Shown here: in pieces, positions 37,771 to 51,219 of the stretch
Position numbering within the stretch: the stretch's first letter is position 1
Layout: every line of letters begins with the position of its first letter
DNA from: Apostichopus japonicus
Taxonomy: Eukaryota; Echinodermata; Holothuroidea; Aspidochirotida; Stichopodidae
Length of the DNA stretch: 64,000 bases
Reading direction: 5' to 3'
Assembly (NCBI RefSeq): GCF_037975245.1
Contig: NC_092575.1
Span: 20,475,841-20,539,840, forward strand
Program-made: the position numbers and the translations under genes
The notes under the pieces: generated by a model
Databases searched by the model: none
Seen by the model: the letters and a program-made list of their open reading frames with translations, nothing else
Told to the model about the DNA's origin: nothing

Positions 37771-38338
37771 AACGAACAGAAAAATTCTGCACACATGAAC
37801 GTACATTGCAGCCAGTGATGCATGCTTTACATTGCTGTGCTGTTGCTGTTACATGTTAGAAAGGTATAAGAAAACTGATGTGAAATAAAGGTTGATTCAT
37901 CGGCTTGAAAAATTAAGCTAACAGCTAGCTGCCACCATTTTGAACGTAAGCACGCTCAATCAAACAAACTTTTGGCAAATGGGAGGGGGACCTTTCAGAC
38001 CTAACCCCCAGAATGTGGAATAGAAAGTAGTGCAACAGACTGGACCCCCTGTTTCTTCTCAAGTCTGGCTAAAACTCCTTATTTAAACACATTAAATCCC
38101 TTCTATCGAAAAAAAATGCATGTTTGCTAATATAGTTTATCAACAATGGAAGTATATATTACCCAATATTTCCCTCTTTGAACCATTTGTCTGCATCATT
38201 ATTAACAGTATGTAATCTAAAAATTTTATGTCCCAGTAATTTTAAGGTGATAAGTCCTTCAACTGGTTTCATATGCAAATTATAAATAAGTCATATTCCA
38301 ACCAATTTCTTAATAAATTTTCAGGTTAAATATTTTGT

Positions 38339-39233
38339 CCCCTTTAACTGTCAAGTTGAAATACATTAATTAGAATATAATACATGTAGCTGATGAAGAG
38401 CTTCTATTGTCATCTCAGCAAAACTATGAGAAGATGTTAATCTGTCACTTGAGTCAGGTGTATTTGTAGACATGAGTAAGGTTTATTTTTAGACATTTAT
38501 CATATTGTAGCGTGAAAGTGTTAGTAGCTGTTGGGAAGATTTTTACCCCTTTAACTGTCAAGTTCAAATACAATATTTATATTTATTTTTATTTTCAAGT
38601 TCAAATACATTAATTAGACTATAATACTTGTAGCTGATGAAGCTTCTATTGTCATCTTAGCAAAACTATGAGAAGAGGTTAAACTGTCACTTGAGTCAGG
38701 TGTATTTTTAAACATGAGTAAGGTTTATTTATAGACATTTATCATATTGTAGCGTGAAAGTGTTAGTAGCTGTTGGGAAGATTTTTCCCCCTTTAACTGT
38801 CAAGTTCAAATACATTAATTAGACTATAATACATGTAGCTGATGAAGCTACTATTGTCATCTTAGAAAATCTATGAGAAGAGGTAAATCTGTCATTTGAG
38901 TCAGGTGTATTTTTAAACATGAGTAAGGTTTATTTATAGACATTTATCATATTGTAGCGTGAAAGTGTTAGTAGCTGTTGGGAAGATTTTTACCCCTTTA
39001 ACTGTCAAGTTCAAATACAATTTTTATTTTTATTTTTATTTTGAAGTTCAAATACATTAATTAGACTATAATACTTGTAGCTGATGAAGCTACTATTGTC
39101 ATCTTAGAAAATCTATGAGAAGAGGTTAATCTGTCACTTGAGTCAGGTGGATTTTTAGACATGAGTAAGGTTTATTTTTAAACATTTATCATACTGTAGC
39201 GTGAAAGTGTTAGTAGCTGTTGGGAAGACTTTC
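38339..39233. repeat. tandem array of four 205-242 bp units
   Basis: Units begin with CCCTTTAACTGTCAAGTT at 38339, 38547, 38789 and 38994. Each then carries ATACATTAATTAGA, GTAGCTGATGAAG, TATTGTCATCT, CTATGAGAAGA, TTGAGTCAGGTG, ACATGAGTAAGGTTTATTT and GCGTGAAAGTGTTAGTAGCT. Units two and four hold an extra T/A-rich segment of about 35 bases, created by repeating AAGTTCAAATAC. The longer form therefore alternates with the shorter one. No coding. Confidence 0.92.
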
Positions 39234-39641
39234 ACCAACTGTATTTGCAGTGCTGATCACCGGGCCTAATCATTTCTCACTGTCCTGTGCTGAATTGGGC
39301 GGTGTCATGTCAATTATTTCGCACAATTAGGAAGCCCAGGGGAGGCTGCATCTCCCAGGGTATAACCATGGGTTCACAAGGCGTTGGAAATAAACATGTG
39401 TATTTGCCTAGAGCTATAAGTAACTTATACACACTGTTGGGAGAATGGCTGATCAAATTATGAAAACATTCTGCCATTTTGATTGACAAGTGAAAAATGT
39501 CTTAATCAATTATGATTTGGAGGGCATTTATGTATAGACAGATGAATTGTAGAAGTGTCTGGTTTAATACTTCTGTAGTTGAATGATTAGAGTTTGTAGA
39601 TAGATCATGTACATAAAATTAATGGCTATTCTGTCAAATTG

Positions 39642-39775
39642 AGATTGGCATAGTAGACTATTTGGGAGATTGGTATAGTAGACTGTTTGGAAGATTGGCA
39701 TAGTAGCCTATTTGGGAGATTGGCACAGTAGACATTTTGGAGATTGGCATAATAGACTATTGGGAGATTGGTAGC
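39642..39775. repeat. 25-bp minisatellite, about five and a half units
   Basis: AGATTGGCATAGTAGACTAT-type units start at 39642, 39667, 39692, 39717, 39741 and 39765, that is, spacing 25, 25, 25, 24, 24. Base changes are scattered. Confidence 0.92.
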
Positions 39776-42478
39776 ATGGTAGATGGTTCATTGTAGTACA
39801 TTGGTAACAAATAGTAAGAGTAACAAATCCCAAACTTGGAATTTTGAAAGTAATTGCTTTTACATGTGGTTTAATGGTTTATATTACTATGACATTACAT
39901 TATTCAATGTCGACAAAACGTAGAGGATTAAATCAAATTCAGTTATTAATCATTCGATTACATTTATTTGGTGAAAAACATAGAACGATATCTTTGTTTG
40001 GTTAATTGCAATCATATTTTAACAAAAACAAATTGTCCTTGGAAAATTATTTTGACCAAAATCAAAATGCTAGTTAAGTCAAGTAAAACACCATTTGAAT
40101 TATTCCTCTTTCCTCCCTCCCTCCTCCCTCTCCAACATCCCCTCCCCCCCCCCATATAATGCCCTACGGATGCCCAAATGTGTCATATATGTTTTCAAAT
40201 ATATATATACTCACTGGAAACAGAACAGACAAAGAACCGAACAAAGCCTCAACGTTGTTTATCTCTGATCTAGCTGTGCGATGAAATATTTTAATAATAA
40301 TAATATTTGGATAAAAGTTCCTTTATATTATGCCTTTCTGTTACTTTCCTTTTGTATGAATCCATTAATAAATGCTTCACCAAGTCCCATACCCTTATCT
40401 TTGATCACAACTCTGATTGGGAGTATGTAAAGCATAAATTAATCAATCCTCCTCCATCCCCCCCCCCCATTCAGTATTATAATTACACATCATTTCAAGG
40501 GATTCTATACAAATACAACCATAATGTGTAAAGTTTTATGGGAGAAGGTGATAAAACATAACAATAGGATGAATGTAGATATGTTTACACAACTGCCAAG
40601 CTGCCCGTTTCCATTCAAATGGAGTAGAGAAAAACTTGGAATAGTGCCTGTAAATTTATAGCTTTGTCTGCATGGAATCTCTGGTTTTCCATATCAGTTT
40701 TATAAACCCATAAAATTGGTGGATAAATATGTTTGATAGTAAAAACTGCTTTAAAATGAATAATATTTTTGGATCTTTTGCAATAGTCCCTACTACAAAT
40801 ATTTTGAAAGCTGTCAGAACCATTTTGTTATATATAGGCTGTGGTTATTTTCCAGAGGATGTTATAAATTTTGCTGTAAACTTTATGATATGGTCCATGT
40901 CTTTAGAAATGTCAAATGTTTTTTAGGGGGTTCTGTGGTAGCATATCTCTTCTGTTGTTGAAGCCTGTTCTTTGTTATGATTTGTAAAGTAGTGACTTTT
41001 CTAAGCCTGTTTATCTATATTGGTGGTCATGTGGCCATTATGTAGGGAACTTTAACAAAAACATTTTGTGGCTTAGCTTGCTTTTGATAAAGTCAGAAAG
41101 TTTTTGTCAGACCACAACTTTTTGTAAAACCATACTGTACATGGAAAGCTGGCCCTGGGGCAAAAACTATGGTGTAATATCTTGAATGTGTGCTTAATTA
41201 TGATTGGCCAATTAAAAGGTTGATGCACTATGTAGATTGACCACGTGGATTATTTCACATAGGGAATGTGTCAAAATGAGTAGGGTGAAAAGCAAAGGTT
41301 TACAGACAGACAGATTAAAGTTGATATTAGTTGTGGCAGCAATATGGCTCTGTAGGATCTCAGAGGTATTAAACAGTCTACAGTAGTTATGACATGTGTT
41401 CCTTGTTGGACTGCAGGTACTACCAGTTTATTCTTCCATATTTTTCAGTTAAAATGTGTTTTTTTTTTATTACTGGTGTGCATTTATTTTTTTCTATAAA
41501 TTTTTAAATTGCCTTGTATGCTCTAATTCTATTTTAAGACTGCTTTTCATGAAGTTTATCGTTTTTATTTCTGTTTTTTTTCTGCATTATTATCATCGTC
41601 ATCTTTAATTATAATTTTTTTTATCATTAGTATCATCATTATGAACAATTTAAGACTGCTTAACTTTAGGTCTTTAATGGAATCTTTCTAAAATTAGTTG
41701 AAATTTATTCCAAACAGCATTTAATACTAGGATGTACTGTATATATATATGACATAGCGTCTCATCTCAATGATCAGAGACAAATATACATGATTGATGT
41801 AACTGTTATCAAGCTAATGTTATTTGTTCCTACCAAATGCCAGTAGTAAATTGTTCAGTTTTGCCCCTGTGATATCTATGTTTAGTAAATGTCCACATAA
41901 TTATCATACAAGGAATTTACACAGCAACATCTGATGGTACAGTAGTTTCAATGTTACAAAAAATTAGGCCAAAACGTTCTATCAATATAGCCATAAATGT
42001 GTCCTATCGTAGAACAGTATAATGTAGTAGTTCTGTTTTCTGCTGCAAAGATGATTATTGCTGCTGGCAATTAAGATGCTTCATTAATGTCAGTGAATGC
42101 CGTGGTGTATTACGGCATTAATGAACAGTACAGTTTGAAGGCCATGTACATTAAGGGTAATTGTACTTTCATGTACTGACTGTTGTTTGTGCATGTAGCA
42201 TGAACCTAAACCACAGTCAGTGTTCAACAGCCGAGCATCACCCTGACAGAGATATTACATACCCTATCGCATATCCTATCGCAACGCACAGGTATGTATC
42301 TCAGGGACCATAGGGGGGGGGGTGATGGTTAGAGGGGAAGTGTTATAGTGGGATAAAATGTCATTCAGATACTTGGCACTTTTAGTGAGGTCTATAAATT
42401 TTTTATTATTTTTGTTGTTGAGCTTCAATTCTCACCGCAACATATTTAAAATATTTTCTTTTTCTTTTAATTTGACAG

Positions 42479-42530
42479 TGTCGGTATCTTCAAGTGTCCA
42501 GAGGATGATTTGCCATTAGATTATGCCAAG
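42479..42530 (+). CDS. traf4: TRAF4 exon 2: end of the RING finger
   Basis: The exon is 52 bases. With the AG carried from exon 1 it encodes SVGIFKCPEDDLPLDYAK, which lines up with human TRAF4 at the same exon position (x-G-V/I-F-KCPED-x-LPLDYAK). CPED supplies the last RING ligands, a Cys and the acidic residue typical of TRAFs. The acceptor is TTTGACAG at 42471-42478 and the donor is GTAAGA at 42531. It ends in phase 0. Together the two exons give about 65 residues, that is, the whole RING and the linker before the first CART zinc finger. The remaining exons were not found to 64000. Confidence 0.94.
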
Positions 42531-42702
42531 GTAAGAATTAATATTTAATATTTTCAGGGACGTCTGCATGCATGTTCATTCTTCTTGCTAATTACTGTAC
42601 TTGTCTCTGTATAATGGTAATACTCTAGAAAGATATCCATCAGTTGCCGTGCAGTCTCAAGGCTTAAATCATCACACGTATGTAAACTGTACCTCATATC
42701 GC

Positions 42703-43171
42703 AATAAACAGCCATTCACAGATTGGTCCTTATCTTCGTGTACTTAGAAATGAGACAATACTGTTAAGTATAACATAAGCAAAAAACATAAGATGCTGAC
42801 ACTATTGGGTGGTAGAATGAGAAGGAAGGGCATTGACTGAAAAGGTCGGTTATAGAGGGCGCACAGTGTTAAAATGTTACCTGTTCATTCTAGGCACGGC
42901 CGAACTAGAGTGTTCAAAAGTCTACTTTAAGACCCATCTTTTCACTTGTTCTTTTGTAAATTAGTCTGCTTTTTTTGTAAAGCGCCTTGAGCAGTGACTT
43001 TGGTCTACTGATTTGGCGCTATATAAGTCTCATTTATTATTATTATTATTATTATTAAGGTTGTGGGGAGACAGGCAAGCTTGTCACTCGTAAATATCCA
43101 GACCAGTAAGTTTGGCGATCTCATTGTTATAAACAGCCGTTCATGGATTGGTCCTAAATCTTCATGTACTT
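42703..43171. repeat. short direct duplication, 426 bp apart
   Basis: Copies at 42703-42745 and 43129-43171 share ATAAACAGCC(A/G)TTCA, GATTGGTCCT and ATCTTC(G/A)TGTACTT. The second lies just after the LINE tail insertion. It is part of a locally duplicated region that also has a partner at 45347. Confidence 0.65.
42912..43058 (+). mobile_element. L2-type LINE 3' tail
   Basis: It contains TGTTCAAAAGTCTACTTTAA, GACCCATCTTTTCACTTGTT, AAGCGCCTTGAGCAGTGACTT and GGCGCTATATAAGTCTCATT, then an ATT microsatellite tail (43032-43058). It is the reverse-complement relative of the 3' UTR at 11466-11650, with better preserved GGCGCTATATAAG, a hallmark of L2-type tails. It is extremely 5'-truncated. A related sequence at 45347-45400 (TTCATTCTAGGCACGG... 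AAGGTTGTGGGGAGACAGG) lacks the insert and acts as an empty-site comparison. Confidence 0.85.
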
Positions 43172-46100
43172 GTATAACATTAGGTACACAACAAAAGTAA
43201 TGTTTAGTAAACAGGGTACATTAACAGAAGGATACAGAAATACAGTATGATTGGACAGAGAAGAAAATAACAAAATATGAATAAATTTTCATGTTAATTA
43301 TAATAATCCTAACAGAGTCATGACATCACAGAAAAATGACAGCTCTGATACAAGATATCTATACAAGGATTCTCCCAAATTGAATCAAGATTTCTCTGAA
43401 CTGTTTTTACAAAGATTTTTGTCATATTAGCTAAAGATGATATTTAGGTTTGTGTGCCCTTGAGGCTTGAAAGCTTAATCAATTTTTTTCTCGCTGGTCT
43501 AGAAAATGCAAGACAACCTCAGAAGGCTCTTGAAATAACCAAAAATGAGTAAACTCTTCTGAGTTTAACAACATGCAGTCTTTTTTTGTCGTAGACTGCC
43601 ACCATTAAAAAGTTCACTTCGTTAAAAGAAAAAGTGCAAGTATTTCTCTACCCCCCTCTTGCCTAGCCCCTCTTGCTCCATTTCATGTCCTTGAATTTGT
43701 TGCATAACGATGATTCATGAGTGCGACAGTTTAAAGCAAATTGTAAAACACTTGAGTGTTTTTTTCGGAGGTGCACATAGATCAGAGATGTACCTCCTCG
43801 AGTCTGTCGGTACACGGGAGCAGCAGATTTATACCTAGAACATGGTTTGGTGCAACATCTGATTGATAAGCTCAATAAACATTGACTCACATCCCGTGAC
43901 AATATTCGTTACGGACGGAAACCTTTGAGACGGGGGGAAGAGAGGTACAAAGATGATGCCACTCGCCGGAAGGATACCAGCGACTCGAAACCGGTTTGAA
44001 TTAGTCGTGTTTGATGAATAAGGAACGCAAGGATGGTTATTTGCACTGTGTTTGAACATGTCACTCGAAGAGGAATGTACGTCCGTCAGTGCGTCTCGAT
44101 TCGTCCAAACGGTTTTTAAAGGATGCGCACTCTCCACTTCTTAATTAGTCGTAAAAGTTGATTGGCAAACTGCGAAACATTGAAGAGGGAAGACGATGCT
44201 AGGAAATTAAGACCCCTCGTCGTGATGGATGAACATGGTCGAGCGGCGCCTAGTCGGTTAGCTTAACGATGACTCACCACAGAACAGGTGCTCAAACTTT
44301 AATTGGTAGTTTTTTTGCCGTTCAAACTTTTTCATCAAGTTTTATCTTTTGGGTATAGCCCAGGTAGAGGCCCCTTGGATTGATAGTTCTTTTAGATAAT
44401 TACTGGGGTCTTCGTGTCAAGAGCTGATCAAGGAGATCACGTAGACAGACCTGTATGTCCTTCAATGTTTCTGGTATGTACATGCAGGCGAGCCGACGCC
44501 GGCCTCGTGGAATGAGTCACATACATACACACCTCCACCGAGTTTGTAAGTTATTCACTTATTTGTCAAAATTGACACCTCGTAGGTGAGAGACCATTGG
44601 CTGAGGCCTGAGTTTTTTAATTTGATTTTTAAACAATGTTTCTTTGCAATCTATCACAAAATGAATGTTAAAAGCTTTCGATATAAAGTAAGACTTCATT
44701 GTCATGCACTGGTTAATTTTTTAGTATATATATCGTATATAAAGAAATGGTGTGTATTTCATGATTTTAATACATGGATAGGAGTATACCGTCAAAGATA
44801 AATTAATACAAGACTGGAAAAATTCTTCTTTTTTGTAATGTGGGTTGGGTTTTATTGATAAATCAATATTTTGACCGAGCAATGTAAAATTATGTACTCC
44901 TAATTTAATGATACTTACAACTCCAAGTTTAACACACACACACGCATGCACACCTAAACAAAAAAAGCTGGCTCCCATTAATGTACCTTTGATGTTGTAG
45001 TGTTTAATTTAATTTTGATAGTTCAGTTGAACTGTAAAACACCTCATGTCATCAGATCCTGGTGGGAAATTGTTGGTGGCTGAACTGATTTTGTTTTCAG
45101 AAGCTTAATCTCTTCTTTACTGTTGTGATATAATACCATTAAAGCGTAATTACAATACAAGATGAATATTTATAGTTATGCTAATGTGGTCGAGCTAGGT
45201 CAGGAGATATTAAAACAATTCAGGCCATTACAAAGTGCTATTTCTGAAGAAATTGTGTTGTTTCTCCATAATGTTGTCTTCACTATGCTCTTACCATCTT
45301 GCTGATTGCCATGCACAGTGACCCGAGGGGGGAGGGGAGTTCATTCTAGGCACGGTAGAATGAGGTGCTAAGGTTGTGGGGAGACAGGTAAGCGAGTAAT
45401 GAAGTCAATGTGGGTTAACTGGAAGCTGGTATGTTAAATGAAAGCCCTACCAAAAGGGGGTGGAGCTTAACTGTACTTTTATGAGAGCCAACTTTAACTA
45501 GTACTGTAGCCTCTGTGGAATCAATGTCCAACTGCTTACATGTTTTCTGTGTTTAATATGCATATTCATATCTGCCTGTTATAATAATTAACAGTGTTCA
45601 TGCATTTGTCCTCCTTGGCAACTTGTGTGTTTTTTGAGTCATGTGACCACAAACATTAACACCCATGAAAAATGATAGCATGATCTAAATTAAATTACGT
45701 TGTGGCCGACCTATTTAATGAAGTGACGCGCCAATCGGGGGGTGCCTTTCTCGTTAAGTGTCCGTAATTAATATGACCCATTGTTGCATCAAGTCACATT
45801 AATATACTTCCAATTGATTTATAATTACAAACCTTTTTGACTCCCTTACTTTAGCTCTTTAAAATTGACATTATTAAGTTTGCTATTTCTGAAGAAGCTC
45901 AAATTTCATTTTACAGACTGCAAAGTCTTTATCTTAATTAGTTTCTGACTATCTTCAGAACCCCAAAGGGCCTGTAGACTGATTCCATGCTGGGTATTGG
46001 TGTCTGGCAAATCTAGAGTTCCAAAATATAGTCAATCTTCAAAAGATATTGGTTGAGTAAATATTGGCTCAATTTGTTTAATTTTTCTTCTAATCAGGAT

Positions 46101-46863
46101 TTTACAGTCTTTGATGGGAATATTAAGCTTTGAAAATTATGTTTGTACAATATTTAATTTGCTGGACAAGCTTTCCTTCCTGGGATGTGGAAATTGGAAA
46201 TAAAAATTAAGGGTTCGGTGATGCAAACACTGATCTAGAGTTTAATGAGATTGCCATCATTCAGGGGACGAAGCCAATTCAACTTGTATTCTTTTAGTAA
46301 GAGAAGTTCAAATAGAAATTCTTATCAGTCTTTATCAGGGTTTAATCTGTGATTGTTTTCCCAAAGTAGCAGTTTAAGTTTGCAAAATTAGTCATTCAAC
46401 TTCGGCTTGTAGCTGGCTTTGTGTCTGTATGTCTGTAAATCTGTCTGTCTCTCCTTTCTCTGTAGGGAAGTCAATATATAGTGAATATATAGCTTAGAGA
46501 TGAACAGCCTGTAACTTTTTTTGTGGCATTTTCATAGGGCAGTATCAAATCTTTAGATGACATCTTAAAGGAATTTTTTGAGAACGAGTCTGGAATCACT
46601 AAATTTCAAAAGTGAAGACCTTTAGTCCATCACTTGACTCAGGGAAACTACTGGTAACGACTTGACTCGGACACCATAAAATGTAGCAAAAGGGTTTAAT
46701 ACATCTCTAGTTGGGGTTTGATCAATTTTATGACTTGATGCTAACCTTCTCATGACATTGTAGGTGACATCAAGCTGATGGTATATCTTGTGTTGTTACT
46801 ATTTGTCACTCTTAGACTTAAGTACATGTGCCCAGCAGGGATAATGTTTTCTATAGTACTGTA

Positions 46864-47015
46864 GTGCTTTCATATGTTCCACTTCACAGCATTCGTATAC
46901 TGACAGTATGAGCAGTATGATCCTGTTTCTATTGTATATATAGGTTAGGAACTGTTCATACTGTCAATACAAGTTCTTTGAAACATGATATGGAAGGGCA
47001 CAGTATAGAGAGAGG
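46864..47015. mobile_element. fold-back element, copy A
   Basis: The left arm contains ACTGACAGTATGAGCAGTATG and the right arm AACTGTTCATACTGTCAATAC, GAAACATGATATGGAAGGGCA. These are inverted to each other and match the copies at 51058 and 55357. The outer ends are the most degraded of the three copies. No coding. Confidence 0.75.
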
Positions 47016-50000
47016 CATGAATATGTTAATAGCATATATATTCATTTTTATTAAATACTTATTCATCTATGTATAGATCAATATATGCTAAGCTGCTTCT
47101 ATGATCAGTAGTGAGCTCTTGTATCAATTTAGTACAAAGTGTTTGACAAATTTTGATGTAATTGTCTATATTTTATGGTTTAATTGTAAAGGGCCATATT
47201 AAGCTATGAGTCCTGGGTGTTCTTATAGAGCATCTTAATAACAATAATAATACTAAAAACTTTATACCATTCTGATATAGGGCAACACACGTCCAAGTCT
47301 CACTTTGCTAAACGAATAATTAAAAGAAGACTGCAGCTAAAGACTGCAGACGGACAGAAATTTAACTATAACATTGAGAATAGATCAGACTTAAAGTAGT
47401 AATGCTTAAAAATTTGGACGTAAGTCAGGTTTTTTTAAAAACTCGGGAAGGCAGATTGTTACACAGAAAGTTGGAAGAAAACTGAAAATGACCATTTATA
47501 AGACTTTTTATGACTCTTTCATCTCTTCTCATGTAAACAGTGTCAGTAACTGGGTACGTCAGACTTGACTAAGCTTTATCTTTTTCAATCACCGTGCGGT
47601 CTGTTGGTATTACAGCTTTACATCCAAGTAGGCTATTGCGGTTGTCATGACTCAATGATCCATATATCATAAATGTCATATTAAAAATGTGCAATCAGGG
47701 TTATGTGAGACATAGTTCAACCTATATATATGTGTATTTCCTTTTATCGAGATGGGATGTTATTTAGTTATTGCCTCTGATAAGCCCTGCTTCCATACAG
47801 TATACTGTTCCTAAAAATGGGATCATGAAGTTTATGGACCATTCTGTTTATCAATAATAAAGTAAGAGTTTGACAGAAGCCAGACCGTCTTGGAAGCTGT
47901 TCCTACCAATGTTTTACGAGTTTATAGACAACACTTTGGAAGCTGTATTCCAAGAAGGTCTATTTCCCAGGTGACTTTATACCGAGCTACTTCGGAGGGA
48001 TAAGTCATTCATATTTTTATGACAAATTGGGATGTTTTAATCTGTCCAAGTTAATTATACAATCTTAATGTATTTTTTTTCTTTTTAGCATTAATGTTGC
48101 AGTATATAGTCTCTCTGTTAGTGTGGTTCAATTAAAAGGGCTACTAACATCAACAAAATATCCAGTTTTATGAAACATTTTGGAAATGGAATTTTCATTA
48201 TGGATAGATGTAACTTTTGGCTTTGAAAGACGCATTTTCCTTAATAACACTTATAAGAGTGCACTCTGACTCAGTCCTTGATTCAACTATATACCTGTAC
48301 TTTTACTATCAAGATTTTTTTTTTTGTCTCTAAAATTGTGGTATCTTGATTGTATTAGATCAATTAGCTAGGCCAGTTGTCTGATTGGCTACTCTGAAAA
48401 ATCAGCTCAACCAATTAGAAATCTTCTCATCAGGATGTGAATAATATTACTGTTACATTTCATTGTGGTTATTAAGGTGGGTTGGGGAAGGATTAGGATT
48501 GATTAGGTAGGAGACAGAGAGAAGGAGAGGTCAAGATAGGGGGGGGGGGTGGGGGATAGGAGTGGTAAGGTAGGAGATAGATAGGAGGTTAAGATAGGGG
48601 TGGAAAGGGATTGGAGGGGATGACAGATGGAAACTCATTTGGGAGATGCAGAAATAAGATATAATTTTTTTTGAGTAGCACATGCAGAGGAGTTTAAGAG
48701 AGGGGTGTTGGTGGTGGGGGTGGGGGGGGGGGGTTAGGACAGGGATACTGAAGCATCTAAGCTCTGATAAATATCAGAAATTTGTTCAACTGATTTGAAA
48801 ACAGTTTTGTCAATATTTTTTACATAATGGATGATAAGGCATTAAGGATCATCAGACTGGGAGGCACTTACTTTACAACATGTTTATATTCAAGTTGTGC
48901 TCATTTACATCTGTGGTCTGTGGTAAGGGCTTTGATCTTAAAATGTACTTTGCTTCCTTCCTTGCTTACTTATCTGCTCATCATATCAGCACTCCTACTG
49001 TACGAGTATCTTAGAATGAACTGGTAACATTTCTAGCACTGTATATCCTTATTGCATGATCAGTCAGTACTGAAAACAGATGTTTACTCTTCCTTTATAG
49101 TTTATACAGTTAACTCCTTTAAGTTCATTCAGTCTTACCAATTTTAAAAACATGGATGAATCCATCTATCATCTGGAGGTAGCAACATTCTTGATTTTTT
49201 TTTTTTAATATCCCAGGAAAACTCTCAGAGGCAAAAGCAGCCTTAATTACTTCACCATGGATCAAATCATATTCAAAAAAGTTATTCCTGACATTGAATA
49301 TCATCGATTGTTGAAAATATGTGTCAATCCAATCCTACAAATCCCTTAAAAATATTCCACATGACCCAAAAAGAACTTTACTCTTGCCTTTTCCCATCGT
49401 AAAAAACTGCAGATTTTTCACCTTTCTGACAGTTCTCCAATATTTATTACTTACAAGATCATTCTTAAATCACAGTGTCAGACAGACACAACTTTTTATT
49501 CATCAATTTTTTAAGGAAATTTTTGGCAACCCCCATTTTCTTGTCTTTTTTTTTTATGATCATTTTTTTTATGTTTTATGTTCTTTACAGCCTCTGGAGC
49601 ATGTGTGTACTATATATCCTTGTCAACTTTTTGCTTTAAATCTTCCTTGGAAACAATCTGACATAATTCATGTGTATCATTATTTAGACAAGCCCTGGCT
49701 GTTTATTTTCAAATCTGAATTTTCTTTTTGTTATGCCTCCGTAACTTTACTTAGAAACATGAATATTTAAAAATGTGATACTTCTATATGTTAGTAGGTT
49801 GGGGATTAATATCTAAACATTGGGAGATGGAAAAACAAAATCGACCATTTGAGAGCTTTGTAAGTCTGTAAATTATCAGGGATTTTGCTGACAAACTCAA
49901 GCCAAATTTGGTCTGATATATTCAAGAAGGATTCATCAATTTATTCATCTCAAGCAGTGATATAAATGTCAAAGAGTTTATTCTGCACTGTCATTATGTA

Positions 50001-51057
50001 TATTAATCTTTCGCATCTTTTTCGCAACCTTTACAAACCTCTACACTAAGGCATCTTGCCTTTGCCAGATAAAACGTTTTCAAATTAAAAATTTTTATTT
50101 TTAAATCTCTTTTTATAATTTATAATATCAATTACTTTACTTTGAAGTCAAAATTCTTTCCTGTGTTTGTGATCTTTTCTTTTACCCTTTTACTTTAATT
50201 GTGTGTACGTGGTAAGAACTTTTTCGACTCAGTTGCCATGGTGATGTTACTTGCTCTGCTAATTGCCAGATGCATTAACAAAATGTCACTATAAAAGATA
50301 AGTGTATATATACATTCACAATAAAACATATCCTCAGGATGCTTATTCCACTTTTAAGTGATAACTGAGATTATTTTAAGATAAAATTTTGAAAGAGCCA
50401 ACTTGAAAATATTTTTGCAATTGCTATAAACCTTGTAAACTGTCTTGAAGTTAAGCTTTCATCTGTAGTGTGTTCTCCTCAGCTGCCTTATTCTATTAAA
50501 GCACTTATTTCTCAAAAAGGAGAAATAATTAATTCCTAGGTTTTTCTACCTCAAGACTAAAATATCTTGCGAGTACTAAGCTCCTTTCAGTGCAAATTAT
50601 CCAAAAATATTTTTAACATATAATATATTACAGACCCAGAGTTTAATAGAATTTTCCCAACTTCTCAACTCTATTATGAACTTATTAAAGAGTACTGTCT
50701 ATGCTGTTTCAAGGGGGAGAAAAATAATTTGCCAACCGGCGAAATAAGTGGGGACTGCACATTTCAAAAAATGTTAAAGAATTAGAAAAAAATATCTCTG
50801 TACTTGATTATTCCATATCTTGATGATTTATTGTAGATTCAGTCGGTTTTATGGTCAGCCTACAGTTGGGAACTGTTTTTAGTTGAATTAATTTCAATTC
50901 TTTAAGATATAAGATATTGTATAATTAACAACATTAATATCCTCTTCTTTGTTGACTTTGAGGTCAAATAACTCATGTCTGACTCATATTGTTACTAATG
51001 ATTACATTCTCCCCAGCACTCATTTTTGATTTTTTTGTGTGGCTATATTGTACATTC

Positions 51058-51219
51058 AAATGTCCTGCTTCAGAGCACTTGTACTGACAGTATATGAATA
51101 TCATACTTTTATCAAGATGAAGGAATTAGGAACTGTTTGTACTGTCAGTATGTGTGTTTGAAAGCATAACATGGGAGGACAGAATAGAGTGGTATTAGCA
51201 TTAGAAAATTGTCCCAAAC
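51058..51219. mobile_element. fold-back element, copy B
   Basis: The left arm is GCTTCAGAGCACTTGTACTG, ACAGTAT and the right arm is AACTGTTTGTACTGTCAGTA, then GAGTGGTATTAGCATTAGAA and a terminal TTGTCCCAAAC. The right end is nearly full length. The left outer end is not clear. Confidence 0.78.

Larger units (their letters stand above)
10128..42478 (+). other. TRAF4 intron 1 (about 32 kb)
   Basis: The intron runs from GTAAGA to a TTTTAATTTGACAG acceptor. No additional exon is needed, because exons 1 and 2 join in phase. The inserts that I could identify are listed separately: DNA transposons, an L2 LINE fragment, SINEs, satellites and duplications. Stretches where I see nothing definable beyond AT-rich unique-looking DNA are about 12200-14160, 15900-17860, 18510-20870, 21940-24137, 24560-29750, 30320-34480, 36220-37610 and 39780-42470. 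Pyrimidine-rich 12495-12715 and G-rich 27335-27375 are low complexity. Pockets of more balanced base content at 16140-16620 and 31000-31270 could be regulatory, which is only a guess. Confidence 0.85.

Noticed and set aside
43094-43110. KYPDQ-like codons that might open TRAF4 exon 3 (YPDP)
   Set aside because: A stop follows at once, there is no proper acceptor, and it lies in a repeat-derived stretch with a related copy near 45390.
49321-49770. Longest open frame in the window, 149 codons, plus strand
   Set aside because: AT-driven codon content (Phe, Leu, Ile and homopolymer runs), no known motif, no supporting start or splice context, and no family resemblance. Likely chance.
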